Below are positions 51,273 through 60,835 of a stretch of DNA of 64,000 nt, one piece after another (the first letter of the stretch is position 1; each line of letters opens with the position of its first letter). Under the pieces are notes generated by a model, which was not told where the DNA came from, searched no databases, and saw nothing but the letters and a program-made list of their open reading frames with translations. Position numbers and translations under genes: made by a program. The DNA is from an uncultured Oscillibacter sp. (lineage in GTDB: Bacteria > Bacillota > Clostridia > Oscillospirales > Oscillospiraceae). Location of the stretch: NCBI GenBank assembly GCA_910585245.1, contig CAJUCO010000004.1, forward strand, positions 1 through 64,000, written 5' to 3'.

Positions 51273-52316
51273 GTGGAGCTCTCGGAGCGAAAACGGCAGA
51301 TATTGAAGGTGGTGGTGGAAAATTATATCCGCACCGCCGAACCGGTGGGGTCCAAGGCCATTGCCACGGAGATGGGAGGTAGCGTCAGCTCCGCCACCAT
51401 TCGCAACGAGCTTTCGGACCTGACGGAAATGGGCTACCTGGAGCAGCCCCATACCTCCGCCGGGCGGATGCCTTCCCCCAAGGGATACCGGTTATACGTC
51501 AACGAGCTGATGGAGGAACAGCGCCTCTCTTTGGCGGAGACGGAGAAGATCAATCAGTCCCTTCAATTGAAAATGGAGGAGCTGGACCGGCTTTTATCTC
51601 AAGCGGGACGGGCGGTTTCCGCTCTGGTGCGCTACCCGGCCTACGTGGCCGCCGCCCGGAAGACCGAGCTCACCGTCCGGCGCTTTGAGCTGCTGGCGGT
51701 GGATGAGTGGAACTGCATTCTGGTGATGATGACCAGTGACAGCCGGGTGAAGAGCCAGCTTTTGCGGACACAGCTAAAGGTGGAACCGGAACAGCTGCCC
51801 GTGGCGGCGAATTTGCTGAACAGCCACTTTGTAAACGCCACGCCCAATGAGATGAGCCAGCGGCTGATGAATTTGGCGGATCAGGTGAGTCCCCAGTTGT
51901 TTTTGCTGTTGTCCCAGGCAGTGAGCTTTGGGGCGGACGCCCTGGAAGAGGCGGGACAGCGGGAGATCGTCACCGCTGGAGCCAGCCGGCTCTTAAAACT
52001 CCCGGAGTTCCGGGACGCGGATAAGGCCCATGAATTGATGAGCTTCCTGGCGGACAGCAAGGAAGAGCTGCCCGTGCCGGAGCACCGGCCCATGGAGATT
52101 CTCATCGGTCCGGAAAATGTCAAAGAGGCGCTGAAAGACACCAGCGTGGTGGTGGCCAGCTATGATATAGGCGAGGATATGCAAGGCCTTATCGGCGTGG
52201 TGGGCCCCACAAGGATGGATTACGCGGCGGTGGCCGCACGGCTCTCCGGCTTTGCCGAGGGGCTGACAAGATTGTTTGGAAAACAGGAATTACCCCCGAA
52301 GGAGGAAGCAAAATGA
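51273..52316 (+). CDS. hrcA: Heat-inducible transcription repressor HrcA
   Basis: 347 aa, full length. N-terminal winged helix (RKRQILKVVVENYIRTAEPVGSKAIA; SSATIRNELSDLTEMGYLEQPHTSAGR) and the C-terminal dimer/ligand domain. Binds CIRCE in front of its own operon and of groES; folding by GroEL keeps it active. GTG start with GGAGG. Overlaps grpE by 4 bp. Confidence 0.98.
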   Translation: MELSERKRQILKVVVENYIRTAEPVGSKAIATEMGGSVSSATIRNELSDLTEMGYLEQPHTSAGRMPSPKGYRLYVNELMEEQRLSLAETEKINQSLQLKMEELDRLLSQAGRAVSALVRYPAYVAAARKTELTVRRFELLAVDEWNCILVMMTSDSRVKSQLLRTQLKVEPEQLPVAANLLNSHFVNATPNEMSQRLMNLADQVSPQLFLLLSQAVSFGADALEEAGQREIVTAGASRLLKLPEFRDADKAHELMSFLADSKEELPVPEHRPMEILIGPENVKEALKDTSVVVASYDIGEDMQGLIGVVGPTRMDYAAVAARLSGFAEGLTRLFGKQELPPKEEAK

Positions 52317-52894
52317 CGGAAGAGAACAAGCAGCCCCTGGAGGGCGAGACGCCGGAGGCAGCTCCCGAGCCTCAAACAGAGGAGTCCGCTGAGAAGGCGG
52401 CCAAGAGCCGGAAGAAGAAGGAAAAGGGAATTACCTTTACCCGGGAACAGGTGGAACAGATGGAGCTGGCGGCGAAACAGCTGGAAGCGACCAAGGACCA
52501 GTTCGCCCGTCTGGCGGCGGAGTATGACAACTACCGGAAACGCACCGCCAAAGAGAAGGAGAGCCTCTATCAGGACGCCAAGGCGGATACCATCAAGGAG
52601 TTTCTGGCGGTATATGACAACCTGGAGCGGGCGGCTGCGGCCCCCGGGGGAGAGGACGATCCCCATAAGAAGGGGCTGGAGATGATCTTCAACCAGTATA
52701 AAGAGCTTTTGAAAAAGCTGGGCGTTGCCGAGATCGAGGCAAAGGGCCAGTCCTTTGACCCGGAGCGGCACGAGGCGGTTATGCACATCGACGATGAGAA
52801 CTTCGGCGAAAACCAGGTGGCACAGGTCTTCCAGACGGGTTTCCTTCTGGGGGACCGGGTAATCCGCCACGCTGTGGTGCAGGTTGCCAACTAA
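52313..52894 (+). CDS. grpE: Nucleotide exchange factor GrpE
   Basis: 193 aa. Acidic disordered N-terminus, long coiled coil (residues ~50-100) and beta-wing ending in GFLLGDRVIRHAVVQVA. Releases ADP from DnaK. Coupled to hrcA by an ATGA overlap. Confidence 0.97.
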   Translation: MTEENKQPLEGETPEAAPEPQTEESAEKAAKSRKKKEKGITFTREQVEQMELAAKQLEATKDQFARLAAEYDNYRKRTAKEKESLYQDAKADTIKEFLAVYDNLERAAAAPGGEDDPHKKGLEMIFNQYKELLKKLGVAEIEAKGQSFDPERHEAVMHIDDENFGENQVAQVFQTGFLLGDRVIRHAVVQVAN

Positions 52895-52939
52895 ATCTAC
52901 GTTTAAAAACATTTTCATATCTTTCAGGAGGCAATTATT

Positions 52940-54772
52940 ATGTCTAAAGTAATCGGTATCGATTTGGGAACCACCAACTCTTGCGTGGCGGTCATGGAGG
53001 GCGGCGAGGCCGTCGTCATCGCCAACGCCGAGGGCAACCGTACCACCCCCTCTGTCGTCGCCTTTTCCAAAACCGGAGAGCGCATGGTGGGCCAGGTGGC
53101 CAAGCGTCAAGCCATCACCAACCCTGACCGGACCATTTCCTCCATCAAGCGGGAAATGGGCTCCGACCACAAGGTGGGTATCGACGGGAAGAACTACACC
53201 CCCCAGGAAATCAGCGCCATGATTCTCCAGAAACTGAAGGCCGACGCGGAAAGCTATCTGGGCGGAACCGTTACGGAGGCGGTTATCACTGTCCCCGCTT
53301 ATTTCACCGACTCTCAGCGTCAGGCCACGAAGGACGCGGGAAAAATCGCCGGTCTGGATGTCAAGCGCATCATCAACGAACCCACCGCTGCGGCTCTGGC
53401 CTATGGTGTGGACAAGGAACAGACCCAGAAGATCATGGTCTATGACCTGGGCGGCGGCACCTTTGACGTGTCCATTCTGGACATCGACGACGGTGTCATT
53501 GAAGTCCTGGCCACGGCGGGAAACAACCGTCTGGGCGGCGACGACTTCGACGAGTGCGTCATGAAATGGCTGGTGGCGGAGTTCAAGCGCTCCGACGGCG
53601 TGGACCTCTCTAACGACAAGGTGGCCATGCAACGTTTGAAAGAGGCCGCCGAAAAGGCGAAAATCGAACTCTCCGGCGTCACCACCTCCAATATCAACCT
53701 CCCCTATATCACCGCCGACGCCAGCGGCCCCAAACACTTGGATATTACCCTGACCCGGGCGAAGTTCAACGAACTCACCGCCCATCTGGTGGACGCCACC
53801 ATGGGCCCTGTGCGTCAGGCCATGAGCGACGCGGGACTCAAGCCCTCCGACCTTTCCAAGGTTCTTCTGGTGGGCGGCTCCAGCCGTATCCCCGCCGTGC
53901 AGGACGCGGTGAAGGGTTTCACCGGATCCGACCCCTTCAAGGGTATTAATCCCGACGAGTGCGTGGCCATGGGCGCGGCCCTCCAGGCGGGCGTTCTCAC
54001 CGGCGATGTGAAGGGCCTGCTCCTTCTGGACGTGACGCCGCTGTCCCTGGGTATCGAGACCTATGGCGGCGTGTGTACGAAACTGATTGACCGCAATACC
54101 ACCATCCCGGTGAAAAAGAGCCAGGTCTTCTCCACTGCCGCCGACAACCAGACCAGCGTGGAGGTCAACGTCCTCCAGGGCGAGCGGGAGATGGCCGCGG
54201 CGAATAAATCCCTGGGCCGGTTCCACCTGGACGGCATCGCGCCGGCCCGCCGGGGCGTGCCTCAGATTGAGGTGACCTTTGACATCGACGCCAACGGTAT
54301 TGTCAATGTCTCCGCCAAGGACCTGGGCACCGGAACGGAACAACATATCACCATCACCTCCTCCTCCAACATGAGCAAAGAGGACGTGGAAAAGGCCGTG
54401 AAGGAAGCGGAGCAATACGCCGCCCAGGACAAGAAGCTGAAAGAGGAAGTGGAGACCCGGAACCAGGCGGACCAGATGGTCTACCAGACGGAAAAGACCC
54501 TGGCGGATATGGGCGACAAGATCCCCGCCGACGACAAGGGCAAGGTTCAGGGGGCCCTGGACAAACTGAAGGAGACGTTAAAAGGCACGGACATGGCCGC
54601 CATCAAGGCGGATACGGAGGCGCTTCAGCAGGCGTTCTACGCCGTCAGCGAAAAGCTCTACCAGCAGGCCAATCCCCAGGGCGCTCAACCCGGCGGCGAC
54701 GCCGGAACCCAGGAGGGGCAATATTACGACGCCGACTACAAAGTTGTGGACGACGACGAGCAGAAGAAATAA
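52940..54772 (+). CDS. dnaK: Chaperone DnaK (Hsp70)
   Basis: 610 aa. ATPase domain (IGIDLGTTNSCVAVMEGG; VYDLGGGTFDVSIL), linker VLLLDVTPLSLGIET, substrate domain and C-terminal lid. Folds and protects proteins with DnaJ and GrpE. ATG with AGGAGG. A large hairpin separates it from dnaJ. Confidence 0.99.
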   Translation: MSKVIGIDLGTTNSCVAVMEGGEAVVIANAEGNRTTPSVVAFSKTGERMVGQVAKRQAITNPDRTISSIKREMGSDHKVGIDGKNYTPQEISAMILQKLKADAESYLGGTVTEAVITVPAYFTDSQRQATKDAGKIAGLDVKRIINEPTAAALAYGVDKEQTQKIMVYDLGGGTFDVSILDIDDGVIEVLATAGNNRLGGDDFDECVMKWLVAEFKRSDGVDLSNDKVAMQRLKEAAEKAKIELSGVTTSNINLPYITADASGPKHLDITLTRAKFNELTAHLVDATMGPVRQAMSDAGLKPSDLSKVLLVGGSSRIPAVQDAVKGFTGSDPFKGINPDECVAMGAALQAGVLTGDVKGLLLLDVTPLSLGIETYGGVCTKLIDRNTTIPVKKSQVFSTAADNQTSVEVNVLQGEREMAAANKSLGRFHLDGIAPARRGVPQIEVTFDIDANGIVNVSAKDLGTGTEQHITITSSSNMSKEDVEKAVKEAEQYAAQDKKLKEEVETRNQADQMVYQTEKTLADMGDKIPADDKGKVQGALDKLKETLKGTDMAAIKADTEALQQAFYAVSEKLYQQANPQGAQPGGDAGTQEGQYYDADYKVVDDDEQKK

Positions 54773-54785
54773 ATAAGACCGGTTC

Positions 54786-54823
54786 GTTCAATGGGACGGG
54801 GAGGAATCCCCGCCCCATTGAAC
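54786..54823. other. Large hairpin between dnaK and dnaJ
   Basis: GTTCAATGGGACGGGG and CCCCGCCCCATTGAAC pair over 16 positions with one mismatch, loop AGGAAT. No T-run, so it may be an RNA processing or stability site that sets dnaK/dnaJ ratios. Confidence 0.7.
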
Positions 54824-54845
54824 GGCGTTGTTCTCAGGAGGCAAT

Positions 54846-55982
54846 ATGGCGGAACAAAAACGCGACTATTACGAAGTCCTGGGCGTGCAAAAGAGCGCCT
54901 CGGACGACGAGATCAAGCGGGCCTACCGGAAGCTGGCCAAGGCCAATCACCCGGACCTGAACCCCGGGGACAAGGAGGCGGAGGCCCGGTTCAAGGAGGT
55001 CAACGAGGCCTACGAGATTCTCTCGGACAAAGAGAAGAGGAGCCGGTACGACCAGTTTGGCCACGCGGGGGTGGACCCCAACTTCGGTGCGGGCGGCGGC
55101 TTTGACAGTGGCTTCGACTTTGGCGATCTGGGGGATATTTTCGGCAGTTTCTTCGGCGGCGGTTTTGGCGGCGGGCGGCGGACCAATCCCAACGCCCCAC
55201 AGCGGGGGGAGAGTGTGCGGATGTCCCTGCTCCTGAACTTCGAGGAGGCGGCCTTTGGCTGTGAGAAGGCCGTCACCGTGGAACGGCTGGAGCCCTGCTC
55301 CAGCTGCCAGGGCAGCGGTTGCGCCGAGGGCACCACGCCGGAAGTTTGCCCCGACTGCCATGGCACCGGCACCATTCAGGTCCGGCGGCAAACGCCCATG
55401 GGGGTCTTCGCCACCTCCTCCCCCTGTACCCGCTGCGGCGGCAAGGGGAAGATCATCCACCAGCCCTGCAAGGAGTGCCGGGGGGCGGGGTCGGTGCGCA
55501 AACGCCGGACCATTCAGGCCAGTATCCCCGCCGGAATCGACAACGGGCAGACCATCTCCATCCGGGGCCAGGGCAACGCGGGAAAAAACGGCGGTCCCGC
55601 CGGAGATCTGCTCATCACCATCACCGTCCGGCCCCACGAGCTCTTCCGCCGGGAGGGTACCTCCGTCCTCTGCGAGGCGCCCATTACCTTTGCCCAGGCG
55701 GTATTGGGGGCAGAGCTGGAAATTCCCACCATTGACGGCAAAGTGAAATACGATCTTCCGGAGGGCACCCAAAGCGGCGCTACCTTCCGCCTCAAGGGCA
55801 AGGGCATTCCTGCCATCAACGGGCGGGGCCGGGGAGACCAGTATGTCACCGTTTACATCGAGACCCCCCGGAATCTGAACAAGGAGCAAAAAGAGGCCCT
55901 GCGAAAATTTGCCGAGACCATGGGAGACGAAAACTATGAGGAGCGAAAGGGCTTTTTCGGCAAGGGGAAGAAAAAGAGGTGA
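54846..55982 (+). CDS. dnaJ: Chaperone DnaJ (Hsp40)
   Basis: 378 aa. J domain with HPD (residues ~34-36), Gly/Phe region, four zinc-binding CXXCXGXG repeats (CSSCQGSGC, CPDCHGTG, CTRCGGKG, CKECRGAG) and the C-terminal substrate domain. Delivers clients to DnaK. ATG with GGAGG. Next gene overlaps its end region. Confidence 0.98.
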   Translation: MAEQKRDYYEVLGVQKSASDDEIKRAYRKLAKANHPDLNPGDKEAEARFKEVNEAYEILSDKEKRSRYDQFGHAGVDPNFGAGGGFDSGFDFGDLGDIFGSFFGGGFGGGRRTNPNAPQRGESVRMSLLLNFEEAAFGCEKAVTVERLEPCSSCQGSGCAEGTTPEVCPDCHGTGTIQVRRQTPMGVFATSSPCTRCGGKGKIIHQPCKECRGAGSVRKRRTIQASIPAGIDNGQTISIRGQGNAGKNGGPAGDLLITITVRPHELFRREGTSVLCEAPITFAQAVLGAELEIPTIDGKVKYDLPEGTQSGATFRLKGKGIPAINGRGRGDQYVTVYIETPRNLNKEQKEALRKFAETMGDENYEERKGFFGKGKKKR

Positions 55983-55987
55983 CAGCC

Positions 55988-56797
55988 ATGTATCTGGCCG
56001 ACTATCACACGCACTCCCGCATCTCGCCGGACGCGTCTTTCTCCATGGAAGAGATGGCGGAGGCGGCGTTGGCGGCGGGGATGGACGAGATCTGCTTCAC
56101 AGATCATCTGGAGCCGGTTCTCTGGAACAGCACAACCCTTCGGGGGCCCTATGACTGGGCGGCGTTGACGGCGGAGTTTGAAAGGGCCAAGGCCGCTGTG
56201 GGAGACCGGATTGTCATACGCCTGGGCCTTGAGCTGGGGGATGCCTGCTGGAGCATTCCCCACACGGAAACACTGATGGAGGACGCTCCGCCCCTGGACT
56301 TTATCATCGGCTCCGTCCACCTGTTGCCGGAGCGGTACGGTGTAATGGACCTCTACGATTTTGACCCCAAAACCGAGGAGGAGGCCTACGACGGGGTGGC
56401 CGCCTACTTAGAGCAGGTGGGAAAGATGGTCTCCTGGGGGAAATTTGATGTGTTGGGGCATCTGACCCTGCCCCAGCGGTACCTCAACGAAAACCGGGGA
56501 TGGGAATTGAGCTTTGACCGTTTTGAGGCGGAGATGACGGATATTCTCCGGTCCCTGGTGGAAAGGGGGCTGGGGCTGGAGGTGAACACCAACCGGGGCA
56601 ACACCCCCTTGCCGGATGGAAAATGGCTGAGGCTGTACCGGGAACTGGGGGGCGAGGCGGTTACCCTGGGTACCGACGCCCATACGCTGGAGTTTGTGGG
56701 CCGGGCTGTTCGGGAAGGGCAGGAGCTGTTGCGCCAGTGTGGCTTCCGGCGTTTTTGCACGTTTGAGAGGCGAAGGCCCGTGTGGCACAGCCTGTAA
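55988..56797 (+). CDS. PHP-domain phosphoesterase (HisJ-type histidinol phosphatase)
   Basis: 269 aa. Metal motifs DYHTHSR (residues 6-12), FTDHLEP, HLEL-like LGLELGD, GSVHLL, DVLGHLTLP and GTDAH near the end. HisJ proteins remove phosphate from histidinol phosphate, but in this chaperone-operon context the substrate is uncertain. Start taken as the ATG 5 nt after GAGGTG; a GTG overlapping the dnaJ stop is an alternative. Confidence 0.85.
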   Translation: MYLADYHTHSRISPDASFSMEEMAEAALAAGMDEICFTDHLEPVLWNSTTLRGPYDWAALTAEFERAKAAVGDRIVIRLGLELGDACWSIPHTETLMEDAPPLDFIIGSVHLLPERYGVMDLYDFDPKTEEEAYDGVAAYLEQVGKMVSWGKFDVLGHLTLPQRYLNENRGWELSFDRFEAEMTDILRSLVERGLGLEVNTNRGNTPLPDGKWLRLYRELGGEAVTLGTDAHTLEFVGRAVREGQELLRQCGFRRFCTFERRRPVWHSL

Positions 56798-56830
56798 CGG
56801 AAAAGGACACATTTGCGATCAAAAATTATA

Positions 56831-56859
56831 TTGATTTTTTGAAAAAACTGGGGTACAAT
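56831..56859 (+). promoter_or_regulatory. rpiB promoter
   Basis: TTGATT-N17-TACAAT, 37 bp before the start codon. Confidence 0.7.
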
Positions 56860-56896
56860 ATAAGCCACAAAATTTGAGAGCACGGGGGATGGGACC

Positions 56897-57334
56897 ATGA
56901 AAATCGCGTTGGGCTGCGATCACGGCGGCTATGATTTGAAACAGCACATCATAAAGGTTTTGGAGCGGCTTGGCCACGAGGTGGAGGATTTCGGCTGCCT
57001 TTCCAAGGAGAGCTGTGATTATCCCGACTTTGGCGCCGCCGCGGCCAGGGCTGTGGCGGAGGGAAGTTGCGAGCGGGGAATTGTGATCTGCACCACTGGT
57101 ATCGGGATCTCCATTGCCGCCAACAAGGTCAAGGGAATCCGTTGCGCCCACTGCGCGGACTGCCTCCAGGCGGAGATGACCCGCCGCCACAACGACGCCA
57201 ATATGATGGCCGTCGGCGCGGGCTTTACCGGCCCAAACATGGCCGAGCGGATGGTGGAGACCTTCCTCTCCACAGATTTTGAAGGAGGACGTCACGCCCG
57301 CCGGGTGGAGAAGATGATGGCCCTGGAGGGCTGA
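56897..57334 (+). CDS. rpiB: Ribose-5-phosphate isomerase B
   Basis: 145 aa. Starts KIALGCDHGGYDLK; active-site Cys in ICTTGIGISIAANK. Interconverts ribose-5-P and ribulose-5-P in the pentose phosphate pathway; RpiB-like LacAB paralogues act on other sugars. CDHGG and RRHNDAN motifs favour RpiB. Confidence 0.93.
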   Translation: MKIALGCDHGGYDLKQHIIKVLERLGHEVEDFGCLSKESCDYPDFGAAAARAVAEGSCERGIVICTTGIGISIAANKVKGIRCAHCADCLQAEMTRRHNDANMMAVGAGFTGPNMAERMVETFLSTDFEGGRHARRVEKMMALEG

Positions 57335-57389
57335 GGGCCAGGCAAAGAAGAAACAACAGGAGCGCCGCTCCTGAAAAGAGGTGACGCGT

Positions 57390-58478
57390 ATGATGGGAGC
57401 CAAGGGCTACAGCAGCTACCGGGGCCGTGGGCCCAAATGGAAGATACTGATCGCGTTTTTGCTGGTGGTCATCATCGCGGTGTCTCTCAGCGTCATCTAT
57501 TTGGGAGAGCACATCGTTTACAGCAGCGACGGACGCCGCCAGATTGTTCTGCCCTGGCAGAGGGAGGAAAACGACGCCCCCTCCACCGGGGACCAGGAAG
57601 ACCCGGAGCCCCAGCCGGACGTGGATGTGGTGGTGGAGGACCCGGAAACCCCGGAACCCAAGGAGACCGTGGCCCGTTCCCTCCCGGCGGCGCCTGTGAC
57701 GAAGGACCGTTGGGGCGAGTTTAAAAGCGGCTTGGCTTCCGCCGGCGCGAACTGTAATGCCGTGGCAGTCCGCCTGAAAACCTCCAACGGCACGGTTTAC
57801 TTTGACTCGGCCAACGCCGTTTCCGGTGCGGTGGAGCTGTCGAAAGACCTGGGGGAGACGATGGATACCCTGGCGCTCATCACCTCTGAGGAGGGAATGC
57901 ACACCATTGCCAGTATAGCCTGCCTCCAGGATTTCAAGGCGGCCAACGCCGACGTGGAGGGCCGGGGATTGAAAAATACTGGCGGATATATCTTCTACGA
58001 CGGCAACAACAGCCTCTGGCTGGACCCCGCCAAGCCCTCCACAAGGGAGTATCTCTGCGCCCTGGCCAAGGAGATCGCGGAGCTGGGCTTCGATGAGCTG
58101 CTGCTGACGGATTTCAGCTATCCCACCGTAGGGAAAATCAATAAGATTCATTACAACACCGACGTATCCCTGGCCGACAATCTGGATTTGCTTCTCAGCG
58201 ATCTGAACACTGCTCTGGAGCCCTACGACATCCTTTTGTCCGTGGAGGTGCCGGAGGCGGTCATCGCCGGGGGCCCGGACACGGTGGCCGGGCAGGACCT
58301 GAGCCGTCTGGTGAGCCGGGTGGACCGCATCTACGCCGTCACCACGCCGGAGAAGGTGGAGACCCTCTCCAATCTGGTGGCTCAGGCCTCGGGGGCGGAT
58401 AAAAAGACGGAATTTGTTCCGGAGTTGACGGCGGACAGCCCCACAGTGGTGGGAAGCCGCCTGATTCTGGCGGAGTGA
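57390..58478 (+). CDS. Membrane-anchored putative glycosyl hydrolase-like protein
   Basis: 362 aa: one N-terminal membrane segment (ILIAFLLVVIIAVSLSVIYLG), an acidic Pro/Glu-rich linker (residues ~55-95), then a TIM-barrel-like domain (VAVRLKTSNGTVYFD, GGYIFYDGNNSLWLDPAKPSTREYLCALAKEIAELGFDELLLTDFSYP) like the DUF4015 putative glycosidase family. Carbohydrate activity is not shown. ATG with GAGGTG. Confidence 0.75.
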   Translation: MMGAKGYSSYRGRGPKWKILIAFLLVVIIAVSLSVIYLGEHIVYSSDGRRQIVLPWQREENDAPSTGDQEDPEPQPDVDVVVEDPETPEPKETVARSLPAAPVTKDRWGEFKSGLASAGANCNAVAVRLKTSNGTVYFDSANAVSGAVELSKDLGETMDTLALITSEEGMHTIASIACLQDFKAANADVEGRGLKNTGGYIFYDGNNSLWLDPAKPSTREYLCALAKEIAELGFDELLLTDFSYPTVGKINKIHYNTDVSLADNLDLLLSDLNTALEPYDILLSVEVPEAVIAGGPDTVAGQDLSRLVSRVDRIYAVTTPEKVETLSNLVAQASGADKKTEFVPELTADSPTVVGSRLILAE

Positions 58479-58492
58479 CCGTTTTGTGAAGA

Positions 58493-58524
58493 CCTCCCGG
58501 AGGGCAATCCCTCCGGGAGGTTTT
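58493..58524 (+). terminator. Terminator
   Basis: CCTCCCGGAGGG-CAAT-CCCTCCGGGAGG followed by TTTTG. Confidence 0.88.
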
Positions 58525-58543
58525 GCTAAGAGAAAGAGGGGAA

Positions 58544-58598
58544 GATGAAAAAGACCCACAGACAGGCGGCGGTCCCTTCGCCGTGGGACAGGCCATGA
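58544..58598 (+). CDS. 17-aa leader peptide coupled to comEC
   Basis: MKKTHRQAAVPSPWDRP, with GAGGGGAAG before the ATG; its TGA overlaps the comEC ATG (ATGA). comEC itself has only a weak ribosome site, so it may depend on ribosomes finishing this frame. Confidence 0.6.
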
Positions 58599-60835
58599 GG
58601 CGTCTGGCGGTGTTCGCCGGGGGCTTTTCCCTGGGTGTGTTTCTGGCCCAATACTGGCTCCGGGAGGGCTGGATTTTACTGGGAGCGGGAACAGCCCTGG
58701 GGATGGGCTTTTTGGCGCTGTTGTTACCCTGGGAGTGGAGAAGGCGTGTCGTGATACTCGGGGCGGCGATGGCCCTGGGCCTTGGATGGAGCTGGCTTTA
58801 CGCCCGTCAAGTTCAAAGACCGGCTCCGGCGGAAAATACGAAGACGGCCACGCTTTGCGAATACGCCCAAAAGACCGATTTCGGGGCGCGGGCGGCGGTC
58901 CGGCTGTCCGGTGTGTCCGGCAAGGTCATGCTCTACGCGGGGGAGGAATTGCTTTCTTTGGAACCGGGGCAGACGGTGACCGGTCAATTCCGGTTTCAGG
59001 ATGCGGGCCGGATTCGGGACGAGGATGTCACTACCTTTACCTCCAAGGGCGTCTTTCTTCTGGCCTATAGCCGGGGAGAGCTTGTGGTGGGGGAGGGAAC
59101 CCGAGGTGGCCTCCGCTGGCTCCCTGTCCGGGTGGGCAGGGCCATGGTGGAGCGCATTCAGCTTCTCTTTTCCGGGGACGCCGCCGGATTTATGACGGCG
59201 ATTTTAACCGGGGACCGGGGTGAGGTCACCGAGGAGGCCTACACAGCTCTTACAGAGGCGGGGATGAGCCACATTCTGGCGGTGTCGGGAATGCACTGTG
59301 GGTTTCTCATGGCCCTGGTGGGGTTGCTGCTCCCAAACCGGAAGCTGCAAGCCCTCCTGGGGATTCCGTTACTGGCGTTTTACGCATCCCTCACCGGCGC
59401 CAGTCCCTCGGTGCTTCGGGCCTGCATCATGCTGTCCCTGCCGCTGCTGGCAATTTTGGTCCTCCGGGAGAGCGACGGTCCCACCTCTTTGCTAACGGCC
59501 CTGTTTTTGATTTTGCTGGTAAATCCCTTTGCCGCCGCCTCCGTCAGTTTGCAGTTGTCCTTCGCCGCCATGGCGGGCATCCTCTGGCTGACGCCAAAGC
59601 TCTATAAGTGGTGGATTGCCGGGAAGAAACGGGGAAGGGCCGTTCGGTTTCTGGCGGTCTCCTTTTCCGTCTCCATGGGAGCCATGGTCTTTACCATGCC
59701 GCTGACGGCGTACTACTTCGGTGCGCTGGCGCTGATTGCCCCCTTGAGCAGCGCTCTTTGTCTCTGGGCTGCGGCGTGGGCCTTTATCTTCGGTCTATCT
59801 TCGGTGTTCGCCAGCTTTTTTCACCTGCCCCTGGGGGCGTTGCTGGCCCTCCCGGCCCGGTTGGCGGTGGAGTATCTCCTGCTTGTGGCAAGGCTCCTGT
59901 CCAAGGTCCCGTATCATGCGGTCTATACGGCGAACCCCTATTTAAAATACTGGCTGGTGTACGTTTACATCCTCTTTGCCGCGGCGTATTTTGCCAAAAA
60001 GACCGGGTGGCGGAAATACGGCTTGTCCCTCGTTTTGGCGGTGTTGACCCTGGCTTTGACGGTTCGCCTGGGAGAGGCACGATATGACAACAGCCTGGAT
60101 GTTCTGGTGTTGGACGTGGGTCAGGGGCAGAGCGTGGTTCTGGCCTCCGGCGGAACCTTTGCCTTGGTGGACTGTGGCAGCGCCAACCGCTGGAAACACC
60201 CCGGCGAAACTGCGGCCCGCCAGCTGGCCGCCATGGGCTGCAAGCGTCTGGACTACCTGTCCCTCACCCACTACGACAAAGACCATGTCTCCGGCGTGAC
60301 GGGGCTGCTGGAGCGGCTGAAAGTGGGTACGCTGCTGGTCCCGGAGGAGCCGGACGACGCGGGACTTCAGAGGGAGGTTCTCTCCGCGGCGGCGGAACAT
60401 GGCGCCGCCGTCCGTTTTGTCACAAGGGAGGAATGCCTGGACTTTGGCAAAGGGACCTTGACGGTCTTTCCACCCCTGGGAGACTCCGGGGACAACGAGC
60501 GGGGACTGACGGTTCTGGTTTCCGCCGGAGAAAATGACCTGCTGATTACCGGCGATATGAACGCCGCCATGGAGGCAAAGCTGCTGGAGACCTACGACTT
60601 GCCGGACATAGAGGCTCTGGTGGCGGGGCATCACGGGTCCAAATACGCCACATCTCAGGCGCTGCTGGAGACGCTGAGACCGGAGACGGCCTGCATCAGC
60701 GTGGGGGCCAACAGCTATGGCCATCCCACAGAGGAGACTCTGCTCCGTCTGGCCCGGCAGGGCTGCGACATCCGCCGGACAGACCTACACGGAACCATCC
60801 ATCTCGCCTGGAATCAGGAGGACAGCCATGGCTGA
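58595..60835 (+). CDS. comEC: DNA internalization protein ComEC/Rec2
   Basis: 746 aa polytopic membrane protein. N-terminal DUF4131-like part, central Competence domain with many helices (GMSHILAVSGMHCGFLMALVG; SPSVLRACIMLSLPLL), and a C-terminal metallo-beta-lactamase domain (LDVGQGQSVVLAS; LTHYDKDHVSG; LVAGHHGSKYAT). Forms the channel for single-stranded DNA uptake. It overlaps holA by 8 bp. ATG chosen by coupling to the leader peptide. Confidence 0.94.
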   Translation: MRRLAVFAGGFSLGVFLAQYWLREGWILLGAGTALGMGFLALLLPWEWRRRVVILGAAMALGLGWSWLYARQVQRPAPAENTKTATLCEYAQKTDFGARAAVRLSGVSGKVMLYAGEELLSLEPGQTVTGQFRFQDAGRIRDEDVTTFTSKGVFLLAYSRGELVVGEGTRGGLRWLPVRVGRAMVERIQLLFSGDAAGFMTAILTGDRGEVTEEAYTALTEAGMSHILAVSGMHCGFLMALVGLLLPNRKLQALLGIPLLAFYASLTGASPSVLRACIMLSLPLLAILVLRESDGPTSLLTALFLILLVNPFAAASVSLQLSFAAMAGILWLTPKLYKWWIAGKKRGRAVRFLAVSFSVSMGAMVFTMPLTAYYFGALALIAPLSSALCLWAAAWAFIFGLSSVFASFFHLPLGALLALPARLAVEYLLLVARLLSKVPYHAVYTANPYLKYWLVYVYILFAAAYFAKKTGWRKYGLSLVLAVLTLALTVRLGEARYDNSLDVLVLDVGQGQSVVLASGGTFALVDCGSANRWKHPGETAARQLAAMGCKRLDYLSLTHYDKDHVSGVTGLLERLKVGTLLVPEEPDDAGLQREVLSAAAEHGAAVRFVTREECLDFGKGTLTVFPPLGDSGDNERGLTVLVSAGENDLLITGDMNAAMEAKLLETYDLPDIEALVAGHHGSKYATSQALLETLRPETACISVGANSYGHPTEETLLRLARQGCDIRRTDLHGTIHLAWNQEDSHG

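Noticed and set aside
52220..54415. Very long open frame (731 codons) opposite grpE/dnaK
   Set aside because: It is a shadow of GC-rich codons in dnaK and grpE; the sense genes are certain and the antisense product resembles no protein.
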